Notes: a model not told the origin generated them from the sequence alone. A DNA stretch of 64,000 nucleotides from Narthecium ossifragum (GCA_963920575.1 OY986969.1:21677434-21741433); one strand, 5' to 3'. Numbered from the stretch's first letter, positions 1-11,310 are shown. Numbers and translations are program-made.

Positions 1-300
1 CCACCTTCCCATTTGCCATATAGAATAGTCTATGAGTAAAGGGGTGTCAATGTACAAAGCCAACTCCACCAAACATTTCTTCTTGTAGTATTCTGTGGGG
101 AGATCTGGAAACCTCACCCACACATGCACTAGGTTAAAACTCTCCGGCGTCAGTTGGAAGCTAGGCCACCAACAGATGAGCGAAAGCATGCTGGCAGCTA
201 CAGATCACGGACCACTAGCAAGGATTGCCATCATGTCATCCATAGAACTGAAGTTAAAGACATACACCCCGTGCGCCAGCCTCCTCCTCGTCCATATTGA
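1..300 (-). pseudogene. LINE ORF1 fragment (DUF4283 domain)
   Basis: The minus strand reads VYVFNFSSMDDMMAILASGP, then an in-frame stop, then a segment ending FNLVHVWVRFPDLPTEYY. This follows the DUF4283 pattern found in ORF1 (gag-like) proteins of plant LINEs: a V-Y-x-F strand, a GPW-like turn, then VWVRFPGLP. The fragment runs off the left window edge and its 3' side ends near 300, where similarity stops. The stop sits where the family has the W of the GPW turn, so it is non-functional. It points opposite to the LINE at 3074-8890, so it comes from a separate insertion. Family assignment is from motif pattern only. Confidence 0.6.
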
Positions 301-393
301 CAAGGAGATTGTAAGCTTTTTAAATCAACCAAAAGAGTCATACTGTTGCTCACTCTTATATTTTCCTCTTTGGGATACTTTATATAACTATTT

Positions 394-440
394 GTTTTCT
401 TATTCCTTTTACTTTTTCTATGTGCTTAATATTTGCCATG
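394..440 (+). repeat. Left copy of ~45-bp direct repeat flanking the SLP2 fragment
   Basis: This stretch and 1156-1201 share about 85% identity by eye, including TTCTTATTC, TTTTCTATG, CTTAATA and TTGCCAT in the same order and orientation. The two copies bracket the captured phosphatase fragment at 462-912. They are too long for a TSD. Confidence 0.6.
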
Positions 441-461
441 CCACTTGAATCACATTCTAAG

Positions 462-912
462 CTAGAGATGAACCAGAACTTCACAGCAACGTTCATGACC
501 TCATGCGTGGTTGCTGTGGAGGGTGTAGAACACGTCGCCGGCAACGCTGACCCTATTCTTAAGGCGATGGATGAGGTAGAGGAGTTCGAGCTCGTTGCCA
601 CCGCGGTCAAGAATGTCACCTACCTAGATGACCACGGAGGTTTGTTCTGTCCACCGTTGAGTGTTGTCGATGAGCCTTGTGAGCATGAGGGTTCTCAAGG
701 TCTTGTTGAGGTCTCTGTTGATATCTCCAATCGATCGCCACGAGTTGGGATGAAGCCTCCTTGATGATCGTGGAGGGAGGGATAGGGTTGGGATCGGAAG
801 GGGGAAAGAAGTAGACGACGACCGGGTGGTCAACGAAGGCATCGACAAAGGTGGACAGTTCGTCGAGTTCGGAGCAGAGATCAGCGCATGCCGGGTCGGA
901 GGACGAGGCCAT
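462..912 (-). pseudogene. 5' fragment of an SLP2-type phosphatase pseudogene
   Basis: This is a decayed copy of the first third of the intact phosphatase gene at 21095-22294. The minus strand starts MASSSDPACADL, followed by a match to SFVDAFVD...FFPxSDPNP, and then the segments for the GDLHGD, GDVLDRG and GNHE metal-binding motifs are recognisable but broken by frameshifts. Nucleotide similarity to 21868-22310 extends to the ATG and about 20 bp upstream of it. It ends abruptly near 462, so the metallophosphatase core beyond GNHE is absent. No functional product is expected. It could derive from local duplication or from transposon capture. Confidence 0.85.
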
Positions 913-1223
913 CTTCGATTGGTTTCGGGGAAGGGCAAATGGGTCGGTATTTAAAACAGTAAGCCCCCGTTTGGTATGGGGTTAGAAAAAATAGGGTTAA
1001 TGTGGAATATGGTTAGAAAGGGTTAGAAAATGTGAGGTTAAGGAATGAGGATAGGAAAAAGTAGAGTGGTGGTGGTAGTTGGAATGGGGATAAAATAGTA
1101 ATGATTGTTTGGAATCAGTCCTCACACTCACAATCTGGATGTCGGTCCTCCGTTCAGTTCTTATTCTTTTTTAATTTTCTATGCACTTAATACTTGCCAT
1201 TATTACAAAATATACCGGGTCAT
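913..1223. other. Non-coding stretch with a GTTTGG-type MITE-like end
   Basis: After about 40 bp of diverged SLP2 5' flank comes a purine-rich tract that opens with CCCCGTTTGGTATGGGGTTAG. That opening resembles the ends of many plant hAT-like MITEs, but I could not find a matching inverted end. The right copy of the direct repeat lies at 1156-1201. Confidence 0.3.
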
Positions 1224-1392
1224 TGATAACGCGTGAAAAGTGCACAAATCGCCCCTTTAACTAGGTCCTGTTAGCCTCCGAGCAATGGTATTTTGATGGT
1301 CTATGGTACATTTCAGGTATAAGAGCCTTCAACAAAGGTTAGGTCAAGTTTGGTGCTAAAACGAAGCTATTCTGGCAATTCTGCGCAACTCA

Positions 1393-1707
1393 GATCGATC
1401 CGATATCCAAAGGGGATTGATCTTATTATTCCAGCAAGAAGCGGGCCAACTGAAGCAAAGAAAATCGATCTCAATACAAGAAGATCGATCTACTTTCCAG
1501 CCGCAGGCATGACAGAGAGTTAAATAGAAGCACGTCTAAATGGGATCGATCCGAGACAAGTCGGATCGATCCAAACCTGGAGACTCTACTCAGCCGTGGA
1601 AAGAAGATCGATCCCTTTTTCCAAGGAGATCGATCTTGGTCCGGCAAAATCCAGATCCTGAGCTCACGGACGAAGAAGATCGATCCGATTTCCAAAGGGA
1701 ATCGATC
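1393..1707. repeat. Five GATCGATC palindrome pairs inside the solo LTR
   Basis: GATCGATC, or a one-base variant, occurs in five pairs: 1393/1415, 1463/1483, 1544/1564, 1606/1628 and 1678/1700. Start-to-start spacing within pairs is 22, 20, 20, 22 and 22 bp. The array lies upstream of the TATA box at 1772, in the U3 region. Confidence 0.9.
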
Positions 1708-1771
1708 CCTTTTGGTGATGCGAGAAAAATAAAGGGCTGAGATCTAATCCGAGTTAGGGTTTAGTAAAGCC

Positions 1772-1779
1772 TATAAATA
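1772..1779 (+). promoter_or_regulatory. TATA box of the solo LTR
   Basis: TATAAATA sits about 550 bp into the LTR, downstream of the palindrome array, as expected for an RNA polymerase II promoter at the U3/R boundary. It is inferred from position and consensus. Confidence 0.55.
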
Positions 1780-3057
1780 GACAATGTTTGAGGATTTTTT
1801 GGCAGCCATCCATAGACGAATTTTCCTCTCCTCCTTGGTGTTTTCTTGGCTCCTCTTCCTCAATACAAATTAGGGTTAGGTCTTGAAGATAAATCCATGG
1901 AGGGAGCGCGTTATCAACCTTCTTCGATGGATCGTCTCTTCAAGATGAGTAACTAAATTCTTAGTTTAGGAAGTTCTATGATGTAATAGAGAGTTTATCT
2001 AGGTTTTTTCCTATGGATTAGAGCATGTACTTTATGATGGTTTAATGGATAGATTTCAGATTTTATATATCTATTGATAATATTTATTATGGTGAATGAA
2101 TTGTATGTTCTTTGTGCCCTAGATTCGGTCTGTCTTGTCTCGGTTATTTCGTGGATATACAACCGGAATCTTTGAAAATTCAAGACACAAAAGTCGTAGA
2201 TCTCTTTCTTAGTTTTCTACCGAATCTTGAATCATCTTGTTTCGATTTCGGATATGAAAGTTACGCTGAGATTACGATCGTTGGTTTTGAGCATTGCATG
2301 TTAGAGTCTAGGATTAGGACTTGTCCAAGATGCTTTCATGCTAGAACCATGTTAGATCTTAGGATTGGATTCTAACCCCTAGATTATGATTGTAGGAGTG
2401 CTAGAACCACTACCTTAATGCTAGAACCATTAAGACCTATGATTGTAACCTACAATTTGTTCTTTATCTTTATTGATTAGGCGATCTCAAAGTGCTAGAA
2501 CCACTTTGATTATTCTCATACCAATTATCCGCTGATTTGATTTTCGTTCCGACTTTGACTTCTAATGAATCTATGTTGATTGATAGTGGACCTAGCCGAT
2601 CTTCTATCAACCTTAGAAAACCATCTAGAACTTATGGAATTGCTCTTATCCTAGGAATGCCTAGATAGCTCTCGATTACGGATTAGAAATTCCTAGTCTT
2701 TTCTCCTATTGTTATTCCCCCGATTTAGTTTGATTCGAGTTAAAAGTAGTTCGAAGACCAACTATCATCCCTCTTTCTCAACTTTTGATTTAGAACTATG
2801 CACGGTAATTAGACTTAATTCTGTTTTCCCTGTGGACCGACTCGGACTCATAGCTATCTACCCCTTAAGTAGTTAGTTAGTGATTCGAATTATAAATTTA
2901 TAATTTTGGCGTTCTTGTTAAGGTAACGACACTTTTCAAGGCGTGTCAGTCATACCGTCGTGCGTGCACGTAGACCACAACCACTTCAATCATATTGATA
3001 TGTTGTGAGACTCTATACCAGTAACTTCCTTTCATCTTCTTCTTTTTTATCAATAAC

Positions 3058-3073
3058 AATGAGTAGGAAAGGT
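3058..3073 (+). repeat. Left target-site duplication of the LINE
   Basis: The 16-bp sequence AATGAGTAGGAAAGGT here is repeated exactly at 8889-8904, directly after the LINE poly(A) tail. A 16-bp duplication is typical of target-primed reverse transcription. Confidence 0.9.
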
Positions 3074-3101
3074 GTTGCAGCGAATACCGGCGCATGCCAT
3101 G

Positions 3102-5438
3102 TGTGAGGACCTGTCCCTCCATTCCTGGGTCGACCGCCTGGGTCGGGCCCGTGGCTCGTTGTGGACCGCAAGGGCAATTTGGTAAATTACGTCTTGTTGG
3201 TTTGTTTCACACCCGCGTGCGCACACACTGACCTTGTTTGTGTTAGTGCTTGATTAGAATGGTTAGGTGGACCCGGGATTGGAAAATCCCAGCTCGGGCG
3301 CGCTGAAGCTTGCTTTTGGGCAGCTTACGGCCCTTGAGCGATCGGTCGCTCCTAGGAGCGATCGATCGGACTTGTACGCAGGGCAGTTGAACTGCGCAGA
3401 GCAGTTCAGCTTCCGTCGTCCTCCTTTGTCAGGGAAGAGAGGACCTCTCCTTCCAATTTTTTCCCCACCTTCCCCAACCTTCCCCGACCTTCCCCTTCTC
3501 TTCTTCTCCTCTTCTTCCTTCTCTTCTTCTTCCTTCTCCTTTCTTCTCTTCCGCGGTTCTGGTTTTGTTCCTCTGTTTCCTTCCGGGGCAGCCATCTTCT
3601 TCTCCTTCGTTCTCCCTCCTCTGACCACCATTTTGGGCATTCTAAAGCTCGTTGGATCCGTGACAACGAGAGGAAGATCTCTTAAGTGGTTTGGAACCGT
3701 GTTGGTGATCAACTTGCGAGGGATCAGCCGAGGAATGCGCAGTCCGGTAGGTGTTCTACCTACATGAGTTAATTAATGGGTTTCGTTAGATCTAGCCGTT
3801 AGATCTTGATGAATTTGTGTTATTAGATTCATGTGGCCTAGTATAATTACTGATATAAGTTTCATGAACTTTGGTTAAGATTTCAGTAGGATTTATGCAT
3901 GATAAATCTCGGATTTCCGGTTTTCTGCTGTTCTTGAAGAACAGCCAGGTTGTGGCGAGTTTTCCGGCTTGTACATGCATGATCTTGGATTTTTATGAGA
4001 AATAAGAGTTGTAGATCTGTGAGTCTAGTTTCAAACCCAATTGATTTCATATTTTTCCGATTTTTCTACGAGTTTTGGAGATTTTTATACGAAACTGTGT
4101 CAGAGCAGAGTTGCTGATGAACAGTGCCACGGATGATCCGTGGATCAACCGCCAGACTCCACGGTCGACCGTCGTGGTCTCCACGGTCGACCGTGAGCCT
4201 GAAAAACAGCAAAATAACCCCTCACGGTCGATCCGTTGATCGACCGTCAACCTTAGATTTTTCACGGTCGATCCGTTGATCGACCGCCAGCCTTGAATAG
4301 CGTTTTTAGTGGTTTTGAATGGTGTTTTAATATAATATTTTATGTTCAAAGTTTTCGGGGTTGCTTCCCGTTGCAAGGGTTCGCTGTTGACGGTCGTGGT
4401 ACCGTCGTAATGCCGGGACCCGCTGCGGATCGGCTGGCAGCGGTTGGGAGTACCGCGGCAGCGGTTGGGAGTAGCGCTGCAGCGATCCGATTGGACTTGT
4501 ATACTGCCTTGTCATACTGTTGCATGCCTATTTCTCTTGCTTGTGTATGTTCATAGCATATATTCTCTGTTGTGCATTAGTTGTATGGTTAGGGCGTGGG
4601 TGATTTTTGGATCGCCGTCTCGAGGCTGGAAGCTCGGATTTAGCCCTAGGACCTGGGTTGGGTAGTTTGGTCCAGGATTGAATTGTGGTGTCCAGTCAAA
4701 CTTGATGATAGGCTTATATAACTGGTATATATGTTTGCTTGGTGATTATAGAGGTCGTGTCGGCCTTAGGTCGGATGCTGAGGTGTAGCCGGTGTTCCAC
4801 TGTGTTGACCCTTGAGTAGAGGGGTTGCCTACTTAGCGGTGCAGTTTCCCGCATGCAGTGACGGTACCTGCTTGTGGGCCAGCAGTGTTGTTTCCTGCTA
4901 CTGAGTGCGACCAGACATGTGACCAGCTTGGCTGGAAGACCATGATCGTGGGCCTCAGGGACACGCGGTGGGGTTATGGGACCCCTGTATACACCCAGGT
5001 CTTACTTGAGGGCGACACTTTTGTGTTCCCCTTCCTTTTGTGTGACGTAGTGTAGAACCCTACTGAGCTTTATGCTCACTCCTACCCGGGCTGCGTTTTG
5101 CAGGTGCTGACGCCAACTCTTCTTCAGTAGCCCCTACTGGGCAGGCGTTTGGTGGCGTCTGGCGGGGTCTGAGGTTCGGTGATTATCTTTCTACATCTTT
5201 TTGTTATAGTTAGCCTCCTGCGGGAGTATGATGTATAAACTGTTGTAACCCCTTGAGGTTTTGGATTATTATATTATATCTGTTGGGGTTTAAATTTGTT
5301 GTAATATTCAGGGTGCTTATGAATTGAATTGTGAAATCAGTAAGTTGGGGGGGACCCCTCGCCTTTATTTCCGCATTTAGTTAGTTTCCGGTTCGCGTCA
5401 CCCGGCCCGGTTGGGCTTTCGCGGGTCGGGGCGCGACA
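3102..5438 (+). mobile_element. Solo LTR, TGTGAGGACC...GGCGCGACA family (TSD CCATG)
   Basis: A 2,337-bp LTR begins TGTGAGGACC and ends GGGGCGCGACA, flanked by CCATG at 3097-3101 and 5439-5443. The termini match those of the LTRs of the gypsy element at 28389-36634 and of the solo LTR at 14729-17120, so it belongs to the same broad family, here in plus orientation. It interrupts the LINE reading frame. A pyrimidine-rich tract at 3470-3560 creates long spurious acidic or basic ORFs on either strand. Confidence 0.92.
4128..4287. repeat. Array of GGTCGAT hairpin repeats in the LTR
   Basis: Successive units CCACGGATGATCCGTGG (4128), CCACGGTCGACCGTCGTGG and CACGGTCGACCGTG (4159-4195), and CACGGTCGATCCGTTGATCG twice (4224 and 4263) are short inverted repeats built on GGTCGA/TCGACC. 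A related GAGCGATCGGTCGCTC unit is near 3337. The same design recurs at 25609-25937 in another LTR. Confidence 0.8.
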
Positions 5439-6840
5439 CCATGACCTGTGGTGCGCTGCTGGTGGGGGTGATCAAGAATATGGAGAAGATGTGTAGAGAC
5501 TTTGTTTGGCAGGGGAGGAGATCGGGTGTCAGTACGGTGGCTTGGCGGGAGGTGCGTCGACCTAAGGAATGGGGAGGCCTTGGTGTTCGAGATTATAACA
5601 TATGGCAAAGAGCTCTAAAACTGAAGAGAGCTACAGTTTTCTTGGAAGATCAACAGTCCATCTGGACTTTGGTAGCCAGGGCTAAGTACAGGTGGCATGG
5701 AGTCTTACCAAGTCCTAGCCATAAGTTTTCCCTTTCTAAGCATTGGCATATGATTTGTGAAGCAGCTAAAGACTTGCGACTGGGGCCGAGGTGGGAACCT
5801 GGAAAGCAGAGCATGGTTGAGGTGTTGAAGGACCGATAGGTGTGGGAAGATGCCATTATCAATAGGCCAAGTATGGTTAGTGATAACCTGGATCACCTGC
5901 TCATCGGGGACCTACAGACGGATATCGGCTGGGATGTTGGAAGGGTAGCAGAGCTGTTTCATCAGGAGCTGGCTAAAGCCATCACCTCCCTACCGGTGGA
6001 CCTACCAGGTATGAGGGATAAACATCGATGGGAGCTTAGTGCTGATGGGTTCGTGTCATCGTCTTCGGCTTATAACCTTCTACTCCAACGATGTTGTGTG
6101 GGTTGCGAAGAGGAAGAACAGAGGAAGTGGTCTAGCGTGTGGAGACTACCGGCGGGACCGCGCATTTGTCAATTCATATGGAATGTTTTAAGAGGTAGGA
6201 TCCGCATTCGTGACACCTTGTGGAGTATTCATGTGACGTCGGAAAGGGGATGCCCGAGATATGAGGCGGATGAGACAACAGAGCATGCTTTGTTTGGGTG
6301 TGGTTTTGCCTCCCAGGTTCTTGACAATGTTCTAGGGGATGTTGGTGTTGGCTATGGAGAGTGGAGCTCTAATGTTATGATACAAGTCTTTGAGCGCTCG
6401 TCCAGCCAGGAAGGCATCCAGCGGAGGCAAGCCCGCCCTTCTCAGCTACGCTGTGTGGCTCATTTGAAAGGACAGGAACAGTCGGGTGTTTGAGAATGGT
6501 GGGGAGCCGACCGAGGTGGTTGCGAGGAGAACGAAGAGGATGGCAGAGGAGTTCCTCCGCTTGGGTCATAAGGGCAGCGGTGGACGAAACAAGGAGGACC
6601 GCCAGAAACAAGGAGGACCGCCTGGGCCTCACGATCCTGCAAGTGGATGCATCTGTAGACACCAATTTTGACTAAGGTCAAATTTTGGAGTATTCACAAA
6701 ATTGCCTCTACTCGTCTTAGACATTCATCAAAGACACATCACCAAGCATACAAACCCGAATGCTCGTAGAGCACACATACACTGCTTTATATGCGATTCT
6801 CCACGGTTTTGATGGTATCCTACACAAATCGGGAGAACAA

Positions 6841-7310
6841 AGGGCGTTTTGGTAATTTTACCTGCCCAATGGTATTTTAGGAATTTTGGGAAAAAATACA
6901 TACCTGGACTCTTTAAAATATCCTATCATAACCAGCTTTTACGACATCCTACAAAAGCTAAGCCGATATAGGGGCATTTTGGTAATTTTACCCGTCAGGG
7001 GTATTTTGGTCATTTACTCTAAATGCACATTTTCCACGTACACAGGACAAATATGTCCTCCACCCTTTAAAGTATCATCTACTTTAGGGGTATTATTGTC
7101 CAAAACATATATGGACTCTACACCAACCAAAGTGCCAAAAGGGTATTTTGGTAATTTTACCCTCATATCAGCCTTCTTAAAGCTTTGATGGCATCCTACA
7201 CAAGCTATGGGGGCCGAGGGTATTTTGGTCATTTTAAACCTCTAGGGGTATAATGGTCCAAAAAATATGTAAAGGCACCTCTACCTGCTTGGGGGTATTT
7301 CGGTCCAAAA
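6841..7310. repeat. Repeated GGGTATTTTGGTAATTTTACCC-like units
   Basis: Imperfect palindromic units of the form GGGxATTTTGGTAATTTTACC recur at about 6841, 6971, 7000, 7141, 7218, 7245 and 7291 in the U3 part of this LTR. Some copies keep only the left half followed by GGTCCAAAA. Confidence 0.7.
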
Positions 7311-7889
7311 ACATATATGACCGATAAAAAAGGCATTAGGGTAAATTATCTACGACATGTTCAAATATTTGAACATTTAAGAAAATATTCAAAATTCGAA
7401 CAAGTATTCAAATTCATGGTTCGAATTCAAATTCAAATAGATTTGATATGCCCAACCCTAAATCTAAACTACTTAAATCCTACCCTTTTAACCACCCAAA
7501 TCTCAACTCACTGACCAAAATTCAAATCTAAAATCAGCCGACCTAAATAAAAGTGTGCATACCTACGTCCAAGCCTTGCATGCATTATAAGATGTGACAT
7601 GGCATCATATAATTGGAGACTTGGAGTAGGGTTTAGCTTAAGAAAAAGTTTCGAGGGAGCAACATAAAGTAGGGTGTAGGTTAACAAAAAATTCCGAGGG
7701 AGCAACATCCATACATCCCAACAAATTGGATCTCCTCTCAGCCCTCCTACGCACACGTGTTTTGCAAAGTATTGAAAAATAATAAATGAGGAGATTTGAT
7801 TTCATCTCAAACCGCGACTCTCTCAGCCGTGAGAATCAAGCCAACGACTTTTCAAATTTCGGAAATCCCGCCTAACCCCACCTAACACC

Positions 7890-7898
7890 TATAAATAG
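7890..7898 (+). promoter_or_regulatory. TATA box of the TGTAGACACC solo LTR
   Basis: TATAAATAG occurs in the second half of the LTR, after the palindromic repeat block. It is a consensus match supporting plus orientation. Confidence 0.5.
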
Positions 7899-8904
7899 AG
7901 GGGGAGGGGGGTGAATGGAGGCTAATAGATGATAGAAGGTTGAAGAAGGCTTCGAAAGACTTGAAAGAGGCTTGGAGAGGAAGGAAATTTATTTCCTTGA
8001 AGACGCCGAGAGATAGAAGAAGGAAATTTATTTTCTTGAGGATCGTGCCATCAAACCAAAAGTCCAAAGCAAGAGATTTAAGGGTTCTTCATCGGCAACG
8101 AAGGTGCGGGTCGAATGCTTAAGCCTTCACCCAATATCCTTCTTATTTCCTTTCTTCTTCCTCTTCTTATTTTTTCATTTTGGATGTAACGGGATTTTAA
8201 GGCCCGAATCCTTAATCAGGGGTTTTCCCTTTTGGGTTGTAATTGATGGGTTGCCAATCTCATCATCGGTATGCAGTTCCCAAAGAAAAGAGGATTTGTA
8301 ACTTGTGATGATATTGGGAATTCATGAGTGTTGTTCCCGCAAATCCCACCATGTAATTCAAACTTTTGAGCACAATAAAATTAACAAATCTCGTTCCCCC
8401 GAGATCTCGATTTTATTGTCGAACAGCATCAACTGAGTTAAATGGAGATCGAGCGGCAGTTGGAGTGGTGGCACTTGGAAAAGGGGATGAGCTAAGGTGG
8501 ATACAGTGCATGAGGATTACGACTAGCTCTGTTTTGGGGGCTGAGCTGGAGGGTGTGCGTCGAGCTCTAAAATGGGCTAAGGAGAAGAATGAAAAGTGTA
8601 TCATCATTGAGTCAGATGCCAAAGAGGTTGTGGAGGTCCTGAGAGGCCATAAGGTCTGGCCCAGAGAGGAGGAAAAGCTGGTAAGGTTGGTCTTGAGACT
8701 ACACATGGGGTTTGAGTTTGTTTGTATGACGCATATCAGTAGAAATGACAATGTTAGGGTTGATAGGGTCGCCAGATGGTGTTGAGCTGCGGACACCGGT
8801 TTTGTCTGGCAAGCATAGGAGGGGTTAGATTCCCTAACTCTGACCTTGTAAATAGTCTTTAGCTCTCGAGCTCAACTCATCAAAAAAAAATGAGTAGGAA
8901 AGGT

Positions 8905-9107
8905 TTCGTTTAATTTGCAGATGAGTACATGCCGTCACTGAAATGGGAAAATTTTACATATTGAATTCAAATGGAAATGGCATGTTTTATAATGAAAAAT
9001 GCAAAACGACCTTAAATTATAAAATCAAAAAATAAAATTAATATATAAATTTTTATGGTGGTAAAAACTTGAAATCTCCGTGTTCAGACTCAAGTGAAAA
9101 GCTAGTA
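8905..9107. other. AT-rich sequence with no recognisable feature
   Basis: About 200 bp between the LINE TSD and the old copia LTR. No coding similarity is visible. Confidence 0.5.
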
Positions 9108-9195
9108 TGTCTGGAATTTACTCCCCTTAAAGCTTTATGCGATTAAATCCTTAGCTTCTTGTTCAGCCGGATCTACACGATTTGGGATTCTCAGT

Positions 9196-10624
9196 TGATC
9201 GCTCGCAAAAGCGTCGTTAAATCAGATGCAAAACGCAATTTAGAATTTATAATCTTTCAATCAATACTACTTTACAAACGTAGAACAATGGTGAGATCCG
9301 GAGTCGAACCACAGGGAAAGCTTGTTTAACAAACGAAGAAATCAAATTAAACCTCTAAACTCAAGTCCTAAGGCGAAGGAAAGGAGTTTCAATGGTTTTG
9401 TTATCTAAGGAATTAAACTACTGAAAAAGCAATGAAAAGGTTGGGATAAATCAATGAGAGAAAACCTAGGGATTACTCAATCCACTTTTCACTTCCTGTA
9501 TTCTCTAGTTATCCTCTTGTTTTCTTATCTCGACATTATGGATTCACAGCTTCTTAAACATACATGAATCCCTAAAATAATGCGATTGTTTCCCTAAGGC
9601 ATAACCTATCCAAACTTAGCATAGATTGTCTTCGAACTTAATCTGAGTATAACCTATCTTCATCTAGCATAGAGTATCTCAAAGGCATACACAAAAGCAA
9701 CATGAAAACCATCCTACGAATCTCTACCATCAAGCACAGCAATCAAGTAGGTCTGAATGTACGTCGAGGAACTCTGTTCCCTCAACTCTTTATAAAATAA
9801 AACCATATTCATAGGATCATGTCTTTTGAAAAGATAACAAGAATCAAACTAGAAAATACAAAGAAGCTACACTAAAGCTTCATGAGATCCCTAAGTATAG
9901 AGTTTAGCCACTCATCTTTTGGATGAGATCCATGTATTCGATGAAGAAGGTTAGGGATCCACACCGCATCTCCGTCTTCTTCTCCAATCTGAGTTTCTCT
10001 GTTTTTCTCTCTATGGAGGCCCCCCTGTTTTCCAGCCACAAAACCCTTTTTATATCTTAATTCCCAGATTAGGGTTTTAGGGTTGAGTTAGACCTCAAGT
10101 GCAACTCGGAATTTCTGGTTTGATCCTGGCAGCTTCTTCTGATTGGGTCTGAGCTCAACCGGTCCAGAATTTGAGACCGAGTCCAACACAAAAAATGTAG
10201 ATTTGGAAGTCTTCTGTACTCTCCCGTAGAGTTTGCAATATTTAGACTTTCCTAGAATATTTGGCGAATATTCTCCTGGACGTCGACGGACTAGTCTTCC
10301 AGCAGCTAAATATCTTCATCTTCTTTAAAACTGCTATCACACCATCAGGAATCTCTGAAAGTGTCCAACATAAAAGTTGTACGTCTTGATGTCTACTAGA
10401 TGTTACCCAAATTTCAGAATATTTGGACATAAGAATAATTTCTGATGAATATTGTGCTAACAGTCGACAGAGTAGTATATTTCAGCCTATTAACCGAATT
10501 TCTTGCATTTCTTCTCAAAGCATGATTAAACCTGAAATCAACTAACAAGCTATCAAATACAAACACTCTCGGGCTAATAAATGTAAATTATGGGGTTTAA
10601 GTATGAATATTTAGTGACTCATCA
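9196..10624 (-). mobile_element. Solo LTR of the TGATGAGTCAC family (TSD TCAGT)
   Basis: A 1,429-bp LTR, TGATCGCTCG...GTGACTCATCA on the plus strand, is flanked by TCAGT at 9191-9195 and 10625-10629. Its reverse complement is homologous throughout to the LTRs at 49321-50754 and 57011-58274, with many differences, so it is an older relative of that young element. Orientation is minus. Confidence 0.92.
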
Positions 10625-10823
10625 TCAGTTTCCACTCCCTGACTACTCCTTATGGTAGATGGGAAACTTTTCACGTACATAGCTGAGAGGGAAGTCCCTA
10701 TTTATACTAACAGATAGATAATCCTAACCCATTAAGGAATATCTACTGTTAAGATATGGGTTATTACAATTCAAACTGACATATCAATTCAAATTCAAAT
10801 TTGAATTGAACTTGAACCCTTAA

Positions 10824-11295
10824 TGTTGGACTTGATCCAATCTGTCCACATAAGGTGGACCACATTCGCAACAAACCAAGTTTAAGTGGTTCATAAGGTT
10901 TAAGAGTTCAAGATCAATTCAAAACCTGATTTGAATTGATTTGCCAGTTGGATTGTGATAACCCATATATTTACATACATTAACAGGAGATATTCCTTGA
11001 TGGGTTAGGATTATCTATCTGTTAATATAAATAGGGACTTGGTCCCCTCTCGGCTACGTATGGTTTTAGGGTTCTCCATCTACCACACATACGGAGTAGC
11101 CAGGGAGTGGAAACCAAGAATCCCAATCTTTGTGATCAGATCTGAAGAACAGAAGAACATTCAAGAGGGACTGTCGAAGATCAACGCTTCCGCACACTCA
11201 AGAAGGATTTAGCGATGTCGGGTATGTTTTTAATCGCATAAAGTTTCAGATCTGCATGATTGATATATGTAGATCTATATGGTTTTATTCCAACA
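10824..11295 (+). repeat. 5' LTR of the copia element
   Basis: TGTTGGACTTGATCC...TTTTATTCCAACA, with TATAAATAG at 11026-11034. Relative to the 3' LTR, the main difference is about 27 extra bases near 11090 (CGGAGTAGCCAGGGAGTGG region), which are absent from the 3' copy. Confidence 0.95.
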
Positions 11296-11297
11296 AT

Positions 11298-11310
11298 TGG
11301 TATCAGAGCC
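11298..11310 (+). other. Primer-binding site (initiator tRNA-Met)
   Basis: TGGTATCAGAGCC begins two bases after the 5' LTR. It is the standard plant tRNA-iMet complement used to prime minus-strand DNA synthesis. Confidence 0.9.

Larger units (their letters stand above)
1224..2948 (+). mobile_element. Solo LTR of a Ty3/gypsy-type retrotransposon (TSD GTCAT)
   Basis: A 1,725-bp LTR runs from TGATAACG to GGCGTGTCA and is flanked by the exact 5-bp duplication GTCAT (1219-1223 and 2949-2953). No internal region is present, so it is a solo LTR formed by LTR-LTR recombination. The 3' part reads CCCTGTGGACCGACTCGGACTCA and later TTTTGGCG, a layout typical of Tat/Athila-lineage LTRs. A TATA box is at 1772-1779. 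The first and last 19 bp form an imperfect inverted repeat, longer than the usual TG...CA. Lineage is inferred from this layout, not from coding domains. Confidence 0.85.
6654..8425 (+). mobile_element. Solo LTR, TGTAGACACC family (TSD GCATC)
   Basis: A 1,772-bp LTR from TGTAGACACC to GTCGAACA is flanked by GCATC at 6649-6653 and 8426-8430. It splits the LINE RNase H domain exactly at its first aspartate-containing motif. No internal domain remains, so the superfamily is not certain. A TATA box lies at 7890-7898. Confidence 0.9.
5444..8784 (+). pseudogene. LINE ORF2 remnant (RT end, zf-RVT, RNase H)
   Basis: The visible product is the C-terminal part of a plant LINE ORF2. It begins with the end of the RT region (MEKMCRDFVWQGRR, WGGLGVRDYN), continues into a zf-RVT-like zinc-binding segment (SAYNLL, WRLPAGPRICQFIWNVLRGR, C...ETTEHALFGC), and ends with an RNase H domain at 8431-8784 (VDAS...AVGVVA, AELEGVRRAL, ESDAKEVVEVL, HISRNDNVRVD). 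A UAG stop at 5837-5839, a frameshift near 6480 and the LTR insertion at 6654 break it. Joining 6653 to 8431 restores the VDAST...RNase H start, which confirms the insertion model. Confidence 0.85.
3074..8890 (+). mobile_element. 5'-truncated LINE with two nested solo LTRs
   Basis: The element lies between 16-bp TSDs and ends in an A run at 8882-8890. It begins inside the reverse-transcriptase ORF (about residue QRIPAHAM), so it is strongly 5'-truncated. Two LTR retrotransposons inserted later and collapsed to solo LTRs at 3102-5438 and 6654-8425; removing each LTR plus one TSD rejoins the LINE reading frame. Remaining LINE sequence is only about 1.7 kb. It is a dead copy. Confidence 0.9.

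Noticed and set aside
1224..2948. DNA transposon with 19-bp inverted ends
   Set aside because: The 5-bp TSD, TG...CA ends, LTR-like 3' layout and TATA box fit a solo LTR better.
3263..3767. Long ORFs on both strands (Lys/Glu-rich and Phe/Ser/Pro-rich)
   Set aside because: They arise from a pyrimidine tract within a solo LTR; composition, not coding.
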